From Hyphomicrobiales bacterium (GTDB lineage Bacteria; Pseudomonadota; Alphaproteobacteria; Rhizobiales; CAJQND01), in the NCBI GenBank assembly GCA_028285595.1, contig JANQOW010000067.1, positions 1-64,000 on the forward strand: a DNA stretch of 64,000 bases, given 5' to 3'. This document shows positions 47,709-56,935 of this stretch, piece by piece. The translations under genes were made by a program, and so were the position numbers. The first letter of the stretch is position 1. Each line of letters opens with the position of its first letter. Under the pieces are notes generated by a model. It ran no database searches. It saw nothing but the letters and a program-made list of their open reading frames with translations, and was not told the origin of the DNA.

Positions 47709-49682
47709 ATGACATTGACCGCTTCGTGTGCGTTCGATGACATCGAACACGTGTGGATTGAGATGCCTGACGGTGTGCGGCTGGCCGCGCGCCTCTGGCT
47801 TCCGCGCGGCGCGGCGAAGGCCCCTGTTCCAGCGGTCTTTGAGATCATTCCTTATCGGAAGGGCGACATGGTGCGCGCGAGAGATGAGCGCAACCATCCC
47901 TATTTCGCGGCCCGCGGCTATGCCTGCCTCAGGGTCGATATGCGCGGGTCGGGTGACAGCGAAGGCCTGATGGGGGACATGTATGAGCCGAACGAGCTTG
48001 CCGACACCCGCCACGTGATTGAGTGGATTGCCAGCCAGCCCTGGTGCACCGGGCGCGTGGGGATGTTCGGCACATCGTGGGGCGGCACCGCCGGCTTGCA
48101 GGCCAGCGTTGATGCGCCCGAGGCGTTGAAGGCCGTGATCGCGGTGTGTGCCACCCATGACCGCTATGAGGACGATATCCACCATATGGGGGGATGCTTG
48201 CTCACAGACTCCATCGAGTGGGGCGCGACGCTGCCGGCGATACTGGCCTCCCCACCGTGTGCGGACACGGTGGGGCCTGAGTGGTGGGAGATGTGGCAGG
48301 AGCGGCTGGAGCACCTTGCGTTTCCGCTTGAAGCCTGGGTGCGCGAAGAGGCCAGAGGGGCGTATTGGCGGCACGGGTCTACACGGTTCGATGCTGATCG
48401 GATCAGCACACCCATTCTTGCTATTGGTGGCTGGTCAGACCGCTATTCGAACTCCGTAATGTCCTTGGCGGCTGCGCGGCCTGATCAGGTTTGGGGGATC
48501 GTGGGGCCGTGGAGCCATCACTATCCCGATGTAGGTCACCCTGGGCCGGCCATGGACTTCCAAAAGGTTGCTCTCGACTGGTGGGACCATTGGCTCAAGG
48601 CTTCAGAGCCGGAGGTGCCGTCTTGGCCCAAGCTCCGTGTGTGGCTGCGCGAGCATGATGAGCCGGCTGATGCGATTGACCGAAGGAACGGGCGGTGGAT
48701 CGAGAGCCAGCTTGCCGAGGAGCATTGGCGCCTGCACTTGAGTGATGGAGCGCTGGTGGAGGAAGTCCCTTCAGATCAGGCGGGCGGAGAAGCGATTGTG
48801 CCCCACGATTTGCGGGTGGGGCAGTGTGCTGGGGACACCGGTTATTTTGGCCGGTTCGGCGGCCTTCCGCTGGATCAAAGCGGCGATGATGTCCATGCGC
48901 TCTGCTATGAGACGCCGGCGCTGAGCGAAGATTTGATCCTCTATGGTGCCGCTGAGATGGTGCTGCGGGTCGCCGCCTCCGTACCACGCGCACAGCTCAG
49001 CCTGCGGCTCAGCGATGTTGCGCCTGATGGCACGGTCTGCCGTGTTGCCTTCGCCGTCCGCAATCTGGCTCTGGATGATATGTTGGATGGAGCGCCAGAG
49101 ACCCAAAAGGCGGCGATCCGTTTTCACACCACCGCCTATCGCTTCAAGGCCGGGCACAAGATCAGAGTGTCTTTGGCTGCGTCCTACTGGCCGCTTGTGT
49201 GGCCGGTGCCTCACACTTCTGAGATCAGCCTCAGTGAAGGGGCGTTGTCGTTGCCGGTGCTCAGCGGCGCACCTGACGCACACATACCTGAGCCGGGTGG
49301 GGAGGCGCAGCCGAAACTGCACACGGTCCTTCAAGCTCAGCCCTTAGAACGCCTGGTCGAAGAGGCCATGGACGGCACGCTGGTTTCCTCTTGGCATCAA
49401 CCCAGCATCCGGGTGAAGCACCATGCCACCAACTCCACGTTCGGATATGAAACCAGTGCGCGCCATCAGGTCCACAAAGATGACCCCTTGAGCGCGCGGA
49501 GCCGGTTCGATCACAGCATGGAGTTTGAGCGTCCGGACGGGGTCGCCCGCGTCCGCTCCCATGCCGAGGTGCGCTGTGATGCGGAATACTTTTACCTATC
49601 CGGTGAGGTGACGGTGAGTTGGAACGACGAAGACATCTTCGCCCGGCAGTGGGCGCCGTCCATCAAGCGGCGCTGGTCGTGA
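47709..49682 (+). CDS. CocE/NonD family hydrolase (S15 peptidase-like)
   Basis: RVDMRGSGDSEG, GMFGTSWGGTAGLQ, jelly-roll C-terminal X-Pro DPP domain. Confidence 0.9.
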   Translation: MTLTASCAFDDIEHVWIEMPDGVRLAARLWLPRGAAKAPVPAVFEIIPYRKGDMVRARDERNHPYFAARGYACLRVDMRGSGDSEGLMGDMYEPNELADTRHVIEWIASQPWCTGRVGMFGTSWGGTAGLQASVDAPEALKAVIAVCATHDRYEDDIHHMGGCLLTDSIEWGATLPAILASPPCADTVGPEWWEMWQERLEHLAFPLEAWVREEARGAYWRHGSTRFDADRISTPILAIGGWSDRYSNSVMSLAAARPDQVWGIVGPWSHHYPDVGHPGPAMDFQKVALDWWDHWLKASEPEVPSWPKLRVWLREHDEPADAIDRRNGRWIESQLAEEHWRLHLSDGALVEEVPSDQAGGEAIVPHDLRVGQCAGDTGYFGRFGGLPLDQSGDDVHALCYETPALSEDLILYGAAEMVLRVAASVPRAQLSLRLSDVAPDGTVCRVAFAVRNLALDDMLDGAPETQKAAIRFHTTAYRFKAGHKIRVSLAASYWPLVWPVPHTSEISLSEGALSLPVLSGAPDAHIPEPGGEAQPKLHTVLQAQPLERLVEEAMDGTLVSSWHQPSIRVKHHATNSTFGYETSARHQVHKDDPLSARSRFDHSMEFERPDGVARVRSHAEVRCDAEYFYLSGEVTVSWNDEDIFARQWAPSIKRRWS

Positions 49683-49694
49683 TCCGCTTTTGGC

Positions 49695-50429
49695 TCAGCG
49701 GAAACCTGAGGCTGTCATGAAGTTCTCATAGAGCTTCTTGGAGTCTGCCTTCATTCCGGTCATGCGTTCGTCGGCTTCGGCCTTGAAGCGTTCAAGTGCG
49801 CCGGCGCCTGCCGCCTTTTCCAGAGCGTCAGCATATTCAGGGATTGCGCCCCACATGGGGACGGTCGTCTCGTCGATCTCCACATGGTACTGGATCGAAA
49901 ATGCTTTCGGCCCCCAGCTCATGGCCTGCACCCGGCATGCCGGAGTGGAGACCAGAATGTCAGCGCCCTCGGGGGCCGCTAAGACTTCCGCGCTGTGCCA
50001 TTGCAGGCACCAGATTGTTTCCGGGAAGCCTTCAAGGAACGGGCTGGTTTTGCCGTTATCGGTCAGATGCACCGGCATGATGCCAATCTCCGGTTCGGCG
50101 GCCGGACCCACTTTGCCGCCCAGCGCTTCAGCCAGAAGCTGGTGACCCAGGCACAGGCCCATATAAGGCATCTTCAGGTCCACCACGGCACGGCGGATGG
50201 CGGCCTTCTCTGTTTTAAGCCAGGGGTGGGCGTCTTCCTGCCAGGTGTCCATGGGCCCGCCCATGACCCATAGGGCGTCGTACCCCTCCAGCTCAGGAAT
50301 GGTCTCGCCCTCGTCGAGCTCAACGGCGTCCCACTCAATGCCGTCGGCTGCGAAGTACTCTCGGAACGTGCCCGGGTGCTCGCAGGCGATGTGTTGGAAG
50401 ACAAGGAATTTGAGGGGTTTGATGCTCAC
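49695..50429 (-). CDS. Class I glutamine amidotransferase (GATase1)
   Basis: GMPYMGLCLGHQLLAEALGGKV; VMGGPMDTWQ; FSIQYHVE. Confidence 0.9.
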   Translation of the reverse strand: MSIKPLKFLVFQHIACEHPGTFREYFAADGIEWDAVELDEGETIPELEGYDALWVMGGPMDTWQEDAHPWLKTEKAAIRRAVVDLKMPYMGLCLGHQLLAEALGGKVGPAAEPEIGIMPVHLTDNGKTSPFLEGFPETIWCLQWHSAEVLAAPEGADILVSTPACRVQAMSWGPKAFSIQYHVEIDETTVPMWGAIPEYADALEKAAGAGALERFKAEADERMTGMKADSKKLYENFMTASGFR

Positions 50430-50445
50430 AAGAGGCCTCCGCTAA

Positions 50446-50541
50446 CGTCATCCCGGAATTTGCGTCAGCAAATATCCGGGACCTAGGGCCGAGCGCTCAG
50501 AGTGTGCAGGCTCTGGGTCCCCGCTTTCGCGGGGATGACGG
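50446..50541. repeat. Composite palindromic repeat locus R5 (B then A, reverse order)
   Basis: cgtcatcccggaatttgcgtcagcaaatatccgggacct...ctgggtccccgctttcgcggggatgacgg. Confidence 0.85.
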
Positions 50542-50547
50542 TTTGGT

Positions 50548-50958
50548 TCAAAACTTCCTATAGGCCTTGTTGAGCTGAACCATCGGATGGTCCGGCGACA
50601 TCTGAAACTTGATCAGCATCTCGCGGGCCATCATGTCCCGGTCCTGCTGATTGTTCGGAAGTTTGATATCGTCCGGGATCGCCAGCCAGCCGTTGATGTT
50701 GCGGTCAAACACGGCGGGCTTGCCGTCGTCATAACCCATATGCACATCTTCCAGCCAGTTGAGATCATCCCAGCCCATGAACTCCATATAGCCCTTCAGG
50801 AAGGGCGTCAGGCGGTCATAGTCGGGCACCAGGTTCACATCGTAGCGGTAGCCGATGTGTTGGCCGAGTTCGCGCTCACGGTCGGAGTCCAGTCCATCGC
50901 CTTTGATGAACTGGTCCACATCCTTGATTTCTGAGCCTTTATAGCTTGATCCTGCCAT
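50548..50958 (-). CDS. Hypothetical protein in the glutamate-synthase-like operon
   Basis: 136-aa ORF, acidic, YDRLTPFLKGYMEFMGWDDLNWLEDVHMGY; starts 19 bp after the upstream stop. Confidence 0.6.
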   Translation of the reverse strand: MAGSSYKGSEIKDVDQFIKGDGLDSDRERELGQHIGYRYDVNLVPDYDRLTPFLKGYMEFMGWDDLNWLEDVHMGYDDGKPAVFDRNINGWLAIPDDIKLPNNQQDRDMMAREMLIKFQMSPDHPMVQLNKAYRKF

Positions 50959-50976
50959 CGGTTCGTCCTCTCAAGA

Positions 50977-52362
50977 TCAAATGTGGTGATAGTCTTCAAC
51001 GCCGACCGTGTGGTCGGTGCCGGCCAACGGCACTTGGGCCATGGCGGAGGCTTCCATGGTGAGCGCGGCAAGATCTTCCGGCTCCAGGGAATGGACGTTG
51101 GTTTTACCGCAAGCGCGGGCCATCATCTGTGCTTCGATGGTCAGCGTGTGCAGGAAGTTGTAAACCCGCTCAGCGGCTTCATCAGGGTTCAGGCGCTTAC
51201 GCAACTCCGGGTCTTGCGTGGCCACGCCCACCGGGCAACGCCCTGTGTGGCAGTGGTAACAAGAGCCTGCAGGCACTCCCATTTCCTTCTCATAGTCGGC
51301 TTCGGGAATGTCCTTGTTGCAGTTCATCGCCATCATGGCCGAGTGACCGATGGCAATGGCATCAGCGCCCAAGGCAAGGGCCTTGGCCACGTCGCCGCCG
51401 TTGCGAATGCCGCCGGCATAGACCAGCGAGATCTCGCCGCGCTTGCCGATATCATCGATCGCACGCCGCGCCTGGCGGATGGCGGCCATGCCGGGCACAC
51501 CGGTTTCTTCGGTGGCCAGGTGCGGGCCCGCCCCGGTGGAGCCTTCCATGCCGTCGATGTAGATCGAATCCGGATCGGTCTTGGCGGCCATGCGAACGTC
51601 ATCATAAACACGCGCAGCGCCCAGCTTGAGCTGGATCGGGATCTGCCAGTCGGTGGCTTCGCGGATCTCTTGGATCTTCAGAGCCAGATCGTCCGGGCCC
51701 AGCCAGTCCGGGTGACGGGCTGGCGAGCGCTGGTCGATGCCGGCCGGCAGCGAGCGCATCTCGGCCACCTGGTCGGTCACCTTCTGGCCCATCAAGTGGC
51801 CGCCCAGACCCACCTTACAACCCTGGCCGATGAAGAACTCACAGCCGTCTGCAAGGCGCAGGTGGTGCGGGTTGAAGCCATAGCGGGACTGAATGTTCTG
51901 GTAGAACCACTTGGACGAATAGCGCCGCTCGTCGGGGATCATGCCGCCTTCGCCAGAACAGGTTGCGGTGCCGGCCATGGTGGCGCCGCGGGCAAGGGCG
52001 GTTTTGGCTTCAAACGACAAGGCGCCGAAGCTCATCCCTGTGATGTAGATCGGAATGTCCAGCTCAAGCGGACGCTTGGCACGGGGGCCGATCACGGTCT
52101 TGGTCAGGCACTTTTCGCGGTAACCTTCGATCACGAAGCGCGTCAAGGTGCCGGGGAGGAATGTCAGTTCATCCCAGTGAGGGATCTTCTTGAAGAGTGA
52201 GAAGCCGCGCATCCGGTAGCGGCCCAATTCGGACTTGATATGGATGTCATCCATGACCTGCTGGTTGAAGATCCAGCTTCTGCCCAGGATGGTCGTGTCG
52301 CGTCCGTTTCCGTTCTTTTTCGACTTCTTCTTTTTCTTCTTCTTTTTCTCGTCTTTAGCCAT
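50977..52362 (-). CDS. FMN-binding glutamate synthase family protein (MgsC/GlxD-like)
   Basis: GMSFGALSFEAKTALARGATMAGTATCSGEGG; IYIDGMEGSTGAGP; CYHCHTGRCPVGVATQDPELR. Confidence 0.9.
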   Translation of the reverse strand: MAKDEKKKKKKKKSKKNGNGRDTTILGRSWIFNQQVMDDIHIKSELGRYRMRGFSLFKKIPHWDELTFLPGTLTRFVIEGYREKCLTKTVIGPRAKRPLELDIPIYITGMSFGALSFEAKTALARGATMAGTATCSGEGGMIPDERRYSSKWFYQNIQSRYGFNPHHLRLADGCEFFIGQGCKVGLGGHLMGQKVTDQVAEMRSLPAGIDQRSPARHPDWLGPDDLALKIQEIREATDWQIPIQLKLGAARVYDDVRMAAKTDPDSIYIDGMEGSTGAGPHLATEETGVPGMAAIRQARRAIDDIGKRGEISLVYAGGIRNGGDVAKALALGADAIAIGHSAMMAMNCNKDIPEADYEKEMGVPAGSCYHCHTGRCPVGVATQDPELRKRLNPDEAAERVYNFLHTLTIEAQMMARACGKTNVHSLEPEDLAALTMEASAMAQVPLAGTDHTVGVEDYHHI

Positions 52363-52400
52363 GTTTCAGGTCTCCCAGGCCTCCTCAGAGGCGTGAATGG

Positions 52401-53246
52401 TTAGAGAACAATCTTCTTCTCGGTGGGCTCTAGGTTGTCGTAGTTCCAGAGCTGTTTACCGGCGACGATCTTGGTGAAGTGGTCCACGCCTTTGTCAGGC
52501 ATCAGCTCATATTGAGTGAGCTTGCGGGTGAGCCAGGCTTTGTCCAGATCCGTCAGCTCGCCCGGCACCGCGTCAACGCCGAGATCCTGGATCTCGCCGC
52601 CCACATAGATGGTGCCGTCATACATGCTGTCGCCCAGGTTCTTGCCGGCGTTGCCGCAAATGAGCATGCGTCCACGTTGCATCATGAAGCCGGAGAAAGC
52701 GCCCGTGTCGCCGCCGACGATGATGGAACCGCCCTTCATGTCGATCCCGGTGCGCGAGCCCACAGAGCCCTTGCAGACCAGATCGCCGCCGCGCAAGGCC
52801 GCGCCGAAGGTGGAGCCGGCGTTCTTTTCGATCACCACGGTACCGGCCATCATGTTTTCAGCACACGACCAGCCAACCCGGCCCGAGATGCGCACGTTTG
52901 GGCCGTCAAGAAGACCCACGCCGAAGTAGCCGAGGCTGCCTTCGATGATCAGGTTCAACCGGTTCAAGATGCCCACAGCGATGGAGTGCTTGGCGCCGGG
53001 GTTCTTGATGACAATGGTGCCATGGCCCTCGCTCATCAACTCGCGGATGCGGGTGTTGACCTCAGTGGCTTCCATGTTGTCGGCATTGATCTCGGCGCGC
53101 TTGTTGAAGTCCACATCAAACGCATCGTAGTAGCCGTAGCCGCCCTCGTTCTCGAGGGTGAACATGGTTTTGATGTCCCGGCCGGTGAGCGGCTCGGTGT
53201 GCATTCCCATTTCATGGGAAACGCTGTCTTGGTTCAGGCCTTCCAT
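52401..53246 (-). CDS. Glutamate synthase GXGXG-domain protein (MgsB/GlxC-like)
   Basis: IEGSLGYFGVGLLDGPNVRISGRVGWSCAENMMAGTVVIEKNAGSTFGAALRGGDLVCKG beta-helix. Confidence 0.88.
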   Translation of the reverse strand: MEGLNQDSVSHEMGMHTEPLTGRDIKTMFTLENEGGYGYYDAFDVDFNKRAEINADNMEATEVNTRIRELMSEGHGTIVIKNPGAKHSIAVGILNRLNLIIEGSLGYFGVGLLDGPNVRISGRVGWSCAENMMAGTVVIEKNAGSTFGAALRGGDLVCKGSVGSRTGIDMKGGSIIVGGDTGAFSGFMMQRGRMLICGNAGKNLGDSMYDGTIYVGGEIQDLGVDAVPGELTDLDKAWLTRKLTQYELMPDKGVDHFTKIVAGKQLWNYDNLEPTEKKIVL

Positions 53247-54169
53247 ACCCGGACCTCCTCATCATAAGGGTCATACGTATCGATTTCGTGGGGGATCACC
53301 GCGCGGATGGCCACCTCTTCAGAGGCGAGCGCCACCAGGTCGTCGGCTTCGTAAAGCACCATCGGCTTGGCGGCCATGGTGTCTTTGGCCATGCCCAGCT
53401 CATCGCGGGTGGTGACCAGATAGGTGAACACGCCGTCGATCTCTTCGATCGACATGCGCAGGCTCTCTTCCAACGAAATGCCCTTCTCAAGGTTCACGGC
53501 CGTGTAAACGGCGAGAAGCTCTGAGTCACAGTTGGAGACAAAGCGCTGACCGCTGCGTTCCAGGTGGCGGCGCATCAGCCAATAGTTGGTGATCTGGCCG
53601 TTATGCACCACGGCAATGTCGTTGTAGGGGTAGGCCCAGTACGGGTGGGCGGAGCGGATGTCTACGTCCGATTCCGTTGCCATCCGCGTGTGGCCGATGG
53701 CGTGGGTGCCTTCGAACTTGCCGAGGCCATATTGGTCGGACACCACGGTGGCATCGCCCAGGTCCTTGATCAGTTCAAGAGCGCTGCCGATCGAGAGGAT
53801 CTCAGCGCCGTTAATGTCTTCGATCCGGTCCGCAATCTGCTTCATGTCACCGTCAAAGGCGATCCGGTAGCGGTAGGCATATTCAGTCGCCTCCTCTTCC
53901 TTCTTCACCTTCACGCCCACTTCTTTCAGGAGCGCGTCCACTTTGGCGCGGCGGTCTTTGATCTCCTGGTGAATGTGAAAGCCCGTGGAGAGCTCTTCCT
54001 GCTCGGCCACTTTGAAGCGCATCACATATTCATCCTTGCCCGGTTTGCCGTAAATGGCAAAGCCGGTTGAATCGGGCCCACGGTGTTTGAGTGCCTGCAG
54101 CATGGCGGTCATTTCCCCGCCCACATTGCTGGTGCCCTTGCGGTGGATAAGCCCTGCTATTCCACACAT
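53234..54169 (-). CDS. Class II glutamine amidotransferase (MgsA/GlxB-like)
   Basis: MCGIAGLIHRKG N-terminal Cys; GHTRMATESDVDIRSAHPYW; NCDSELLAVY. Confidence 0.9.
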   Translation of the reverse strand: MCGIAGLIHRKGTSNVGGEMTAMLQALKHRGPDSTGFAIYGKPGKDEYVMRFKVAEQEELSTGFHIHQEIKDRRAKVDALLKEVGVKVKKEEEATEYAYRYRIAFDGDMKQIADRIEDINGAEILSIGSALELIKDLGDATVVSDQYGLGKFEGTHAIGHTRMATESDVDIRSAHPYWAYPYNDIAVVHNGQITNYWLMRRHLERSGQRFVSNCDSELLAVYTAVNLEKGISLEESLRMSIEEIDGVFTYLVTTRDELGMAKDTMAAKPMVLYEADDLVALASEEVAIRAVIPHEIDTYDPYDEEVRVWKA

Positions 54170-54263
54170 TTTTCTGCTCTCCCTTTAGAAATTGGGTTGC
54201 ACGGTCCTGGGGCGGGCGGCGCCATCGCGCCATCCGCCCAAACTTTTGTCCGCAATGCCGCGC

Positions 54264-55742
54264 TTAAGGCAGGCAGTGCAGGTAGGTTTCCTGATCCCAG
54301 TCGGTCACGGTCGACATGAACCGTGCCCATTCATCCGATTTGTACTCATGGTAGAGGCGGTACATCTCGCCCGGCATGCCGCGCTGGACCACCTCATCCT
54401 GCTCCAAGGCTTCCAAAGCTTCGCCCAGAGACATGGGCAGCTTCTTCACCTGCTTGCCGGCTTCCATGGCTTCGTAGATGTTGCGCTCTTCCGGCTCGCC
54501 CGGATCCAGGTTGTTCTCAATGCCATCGTCGGCGGCCGCCAGAATGGTGGAGCCCATAATGTAGGGGTTCACCATGGAGTCCACCGAACGGTACTCAAAG
54601 CGGCCCGGCGCGGAGACGCGCAGACCCGTGGTGCGGTTCTGGAAGCCCCAGTCGGCGAAGACCGGTGCCCAGAAGCCGGTGTCCCAAAGGCGGCGGTAGG
54701 AATTCACCGTGGAACAGCCGATTGCGGTCAGCGCACGCAGGTGGTGCACGATGCCGCCAATGGCTTTGAGACCCTGCTTGCCCGGCATTTGCGGATCGTC
54801 CGTGTCGGGCATGAAGGTGTTGTCGCCACCTTCGATGTACATGTAGTTGTCTTTCATGCCCGGCAGCTTTTTGGGATCGTTGCCGGTCTTGTGGAAGACA
54901 TCCTTACCGCCGCGCCAGAGCGACATGTTGTGGTGACAACCTGAGGCGGAGACGCCCATGAACGGCTTGGTCATGAAGCAGGCAATGAGGTTGAACTCAC
55001 GGGCCACCTGGGCACAGATCTGCCGGTAGGTGGTGAGCCGGTCTGCATTTCGCAGAACGTCGTCGAACATCCAGTTCAATTCGAGCTGGCCCGGTGCGTC
55101 CTCATGGTCGCCCTGGATCATGTCGAGACCCATGGCGCGGGAATACTCCATCACCTTCATGTAAACCGGACGTAGGCTCTCAAACTGGTCAATGTGGTAG
55201 CAGAAGGGTTCAGAGAAGCCCCCATTGGGCTTGCCGTTCTCGTCCTTCTTGAGCCACATCATTTCCGGCTCGGTGCCCATGCGCAGGTGAAGGCCTTTGT
55301 GCTTCTTTTGGAATTCCTCGTGCAGACGGCGCAGGTTGCCGCGGCCGTCCGAGGTCAGATAACCACCTGGGTTTTCCTTCTCTTCGCGGTTGCGGAACAA
55401 GGTGCAGTAGAACCGGGCGATGCGCTTGTCCCAAGGCAGCTGCATCATGGTTTCCGGCTCGGGGATGCCGACCAACTCGGCGGCTTCAGGTCCGTAACCC
55501 AGATATTCGCCGGCGCGGTTGGTGAACAGGTTCATGGTGGCGCCATAGACGAGTTGGAAGCCCTTCTTGGCGACGCTTTCCCAGTGATCTGCGGGGATCC
55601 CCTTGCCCATGATCTTGCCGGTTACAGAGACGAACTGCAGGTAGAGATACTCAATCCCCAACTCGTCGATCTTTTTGCGGACCTCTTTGACCTTCTCCGC
55701 ACGGCCCTTCTGTTTTACGAAATTTTCGATGTCCATCGGCAT
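54264..55742 (-). CDS. Glutamine synthetase family protein (GlnT / gamma-glutamylamide synthetase-like)
   Basis: MGTEPEMMWLK, QGDHEDAPGQLELNW, GCHHNMSLW, NSYRRLWDTGFWAPVFADWGFQNRTTGLRV. Confidence 0.88.
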   Translation of the reverse strand: MPMDIENFVKQKGRAEKVKEVRKKIDELGIEYLYLQFVSVTGKIMGKGIPADHWESVAKKGFQLVYGATMNLFTNRAGEYLGYGPEAAELVGIPEPETMMQLPWDKRIARFYCTLFRNREEKENPGGYLTSDGRGNLRRLHEEFQKKHKGLHLRMGTEPEMMWLKKDENGKPNGGFSEPFCYHIDQFESLRPVYMKVMEYSRAMGLDMIQGDHEDAPGQLELNWMFDDVLRNADRLTTYRQICAQVAREFNLIACFMTKPFMGVSASGCHHNMSLWRGGKDVFHKTGNDPKKLPGMKDNYMYIEGGDNTFMPDTDDPQMPGKQGLKAIGGIVHHLRALTAIGCSTVNSYRRLWDTGFWAPVFADWGFQNRTTGLRVSAPGRFEYRSVDSMVNPYIMGSTILAAADDGIENNLDPGEPEERNIYEAMEAGKQVKKLPMSLGEALEALEQDEVVQRGMPGEMYRLYHEYKSDEWARFMSTVTDWDQETYLHCLP

Positions 55743-55763
55743 GGTACCCTCGCACCCCTTCAA

Positions 55764-55824
55764 ATTGGTTTTTTGATTGGCCTTAAATGGCGCTAAGGCC
55801 GGAGCATACCAATTATGGACCAAT
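55764..55824. promoter_or_regulatory. ATTGGY/ACCAAT repeat cluster upstream of the GS-like gene
   Basis: ATTGGT 55764, ATTGGC 55776, ACCAAT 55808 and 55819. Confidence 0.6.
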
Positions 55825-56125
55825 TTTGACAACTGGCAAGACTATTTTTAGGGCGGAATTTTTTCACCTCGCCCCGATAGAATGCTTCAATCGAAGCAAT
55901 GAGCAGGCGGGTGCTGTCAGTTCTTTGCCGTTTACCGGCAGAAATATTAGGTTTTTGTATTTGGGAAGCGGATCACAGGCAGGCGCTGAACCGCCAGATC
56001 CTGCGGGTGTTCGGTCAGGTGAAATGGTTACAACGCGGACCAATCGGCGCCCTTTCTGTGGTCAAAACAGAACCTTCCCTCGACGCGGTGCGTAATCATA
56101 GGTCATAATGTAAGAAGAAAAACAT

Positions 56126-56162
56126 ACCAATTTTATACCAATTATGACCAATAAGGACCAAT
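56126..56162. promoter_or_regulatory. Four-copy ACCAAT direct-repeat array with 11/10/10-bp periodicity over the gntR start
   Basis: ACCAAT at 56126, 56137, 56147, 56157; last copy overlaps the first ATG (56161). Confidence 0.72.
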
Positions 56163-56913
56163 GAAGGACCCCATGGCGAAGAAAGCTGAGTTCGATGTGA
56201 ACGGGTTGGCAGAGCATATGCCGGCCGACCTTTCGCCAGGGCGTGGGGCGGGGGCCATCACGGCGCGTCTGCGCAATGCGATCGAAACGGGCGTTTATTC
56301 CGATGGTGACCAGCTTCCGCCAGAGCGCCAACTGGCCACCGCCTTTGATGCGGCGCGCAGCACCATCCGCAAGGCGCTGAACCAACTTGAGCAAGCCGGG
56401 TTGGTGGAGCGGCGGATCGGCAGTGGCACCTATGTCTCCTACTCAGGACCCATTTCTGAGCAGGGAGATGAGATGATTGACCTGGTGAGCCCGTTGCAGC
56501 TCATCGAGGCGCGCTTTGCCATTGAACCCTACATGACCCGCCAAGCCGCGCTTCATGCCACCAAGCGTGATTTGGAGAACATTGAGGCGATCTTGGTGCG
56601 CCTTGAGGGAGCGCGCAATGATGAACCCTCGTTCTCTCGCTGGGACAGTGAGTTCCACCAGCAGTTGGCACGCTGTTCTCGGAACCCGCTCATTGTGCGG
56701 CTCTATCAGAACATCAACGAGGTGCGCTCCCATGCACAGTGGCGCGCCATGCGCCGCACGATCCTCTCTCCTGAACAGATTGACGTCTATAACGCGCAGC
56801 ATCGCCAGATCTACGATGCGCTCTGTGAGCGCGATCTGAAAACTGCGTCAAAGCGCATTGAGGCGCATCTGGAAAAGGCTCGGCAAGATCTCATCGGGGC
56901 TGAAAGCGGATAG
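56161..56913 (+). CDS. FadR-subfamily GntR transcriptional regulator
   Basis: LRNAIETGVYSDGDQLPPERQLATAFDAARSTIRKALNQLEQAGLVERRIGSGTYV plus FCD domain. Confidence 0.92.
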   Translation: MKDPMAKKAEFDVNGLAEHMPADLSPGRGAGAITARLRNAIETGVYSDGDQLPPERQLATAFDAARSTIRKALNQLEQAGLVERRIGSGTYVSYSGPISEQGDEMIDLVSPLQLIEARFAIEPYMTRQAALHATKRDLENIEAILVRLEGARNDEPSFSRWDSEFHQQLARCSRNPLIVRLYQNINEVRSHAQWRAMRRTILSPEQIDVYNAQHRQIYDALCERDLKTASKRIEAHLEKARQDLIGAESG

Positions 56914-56935
56914 GCGAGCAGAGGCGCATTCAATC

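Noticed and set aside
50983-52200. 405-aa plus-strand ORF
   Set aside because: Shadow ORF opposite the FMN-binding glutamate-synthase-like gene.
30169-55742. Complete N-methylglutamate or glycine-betaine pathway joining the dehydrogenase at 30-32 kb with the GS-like cluster
   Set aside because: Separated by more than 17 kb with many unrelated genes and regulators; MgdABCD-like subunits not seen.
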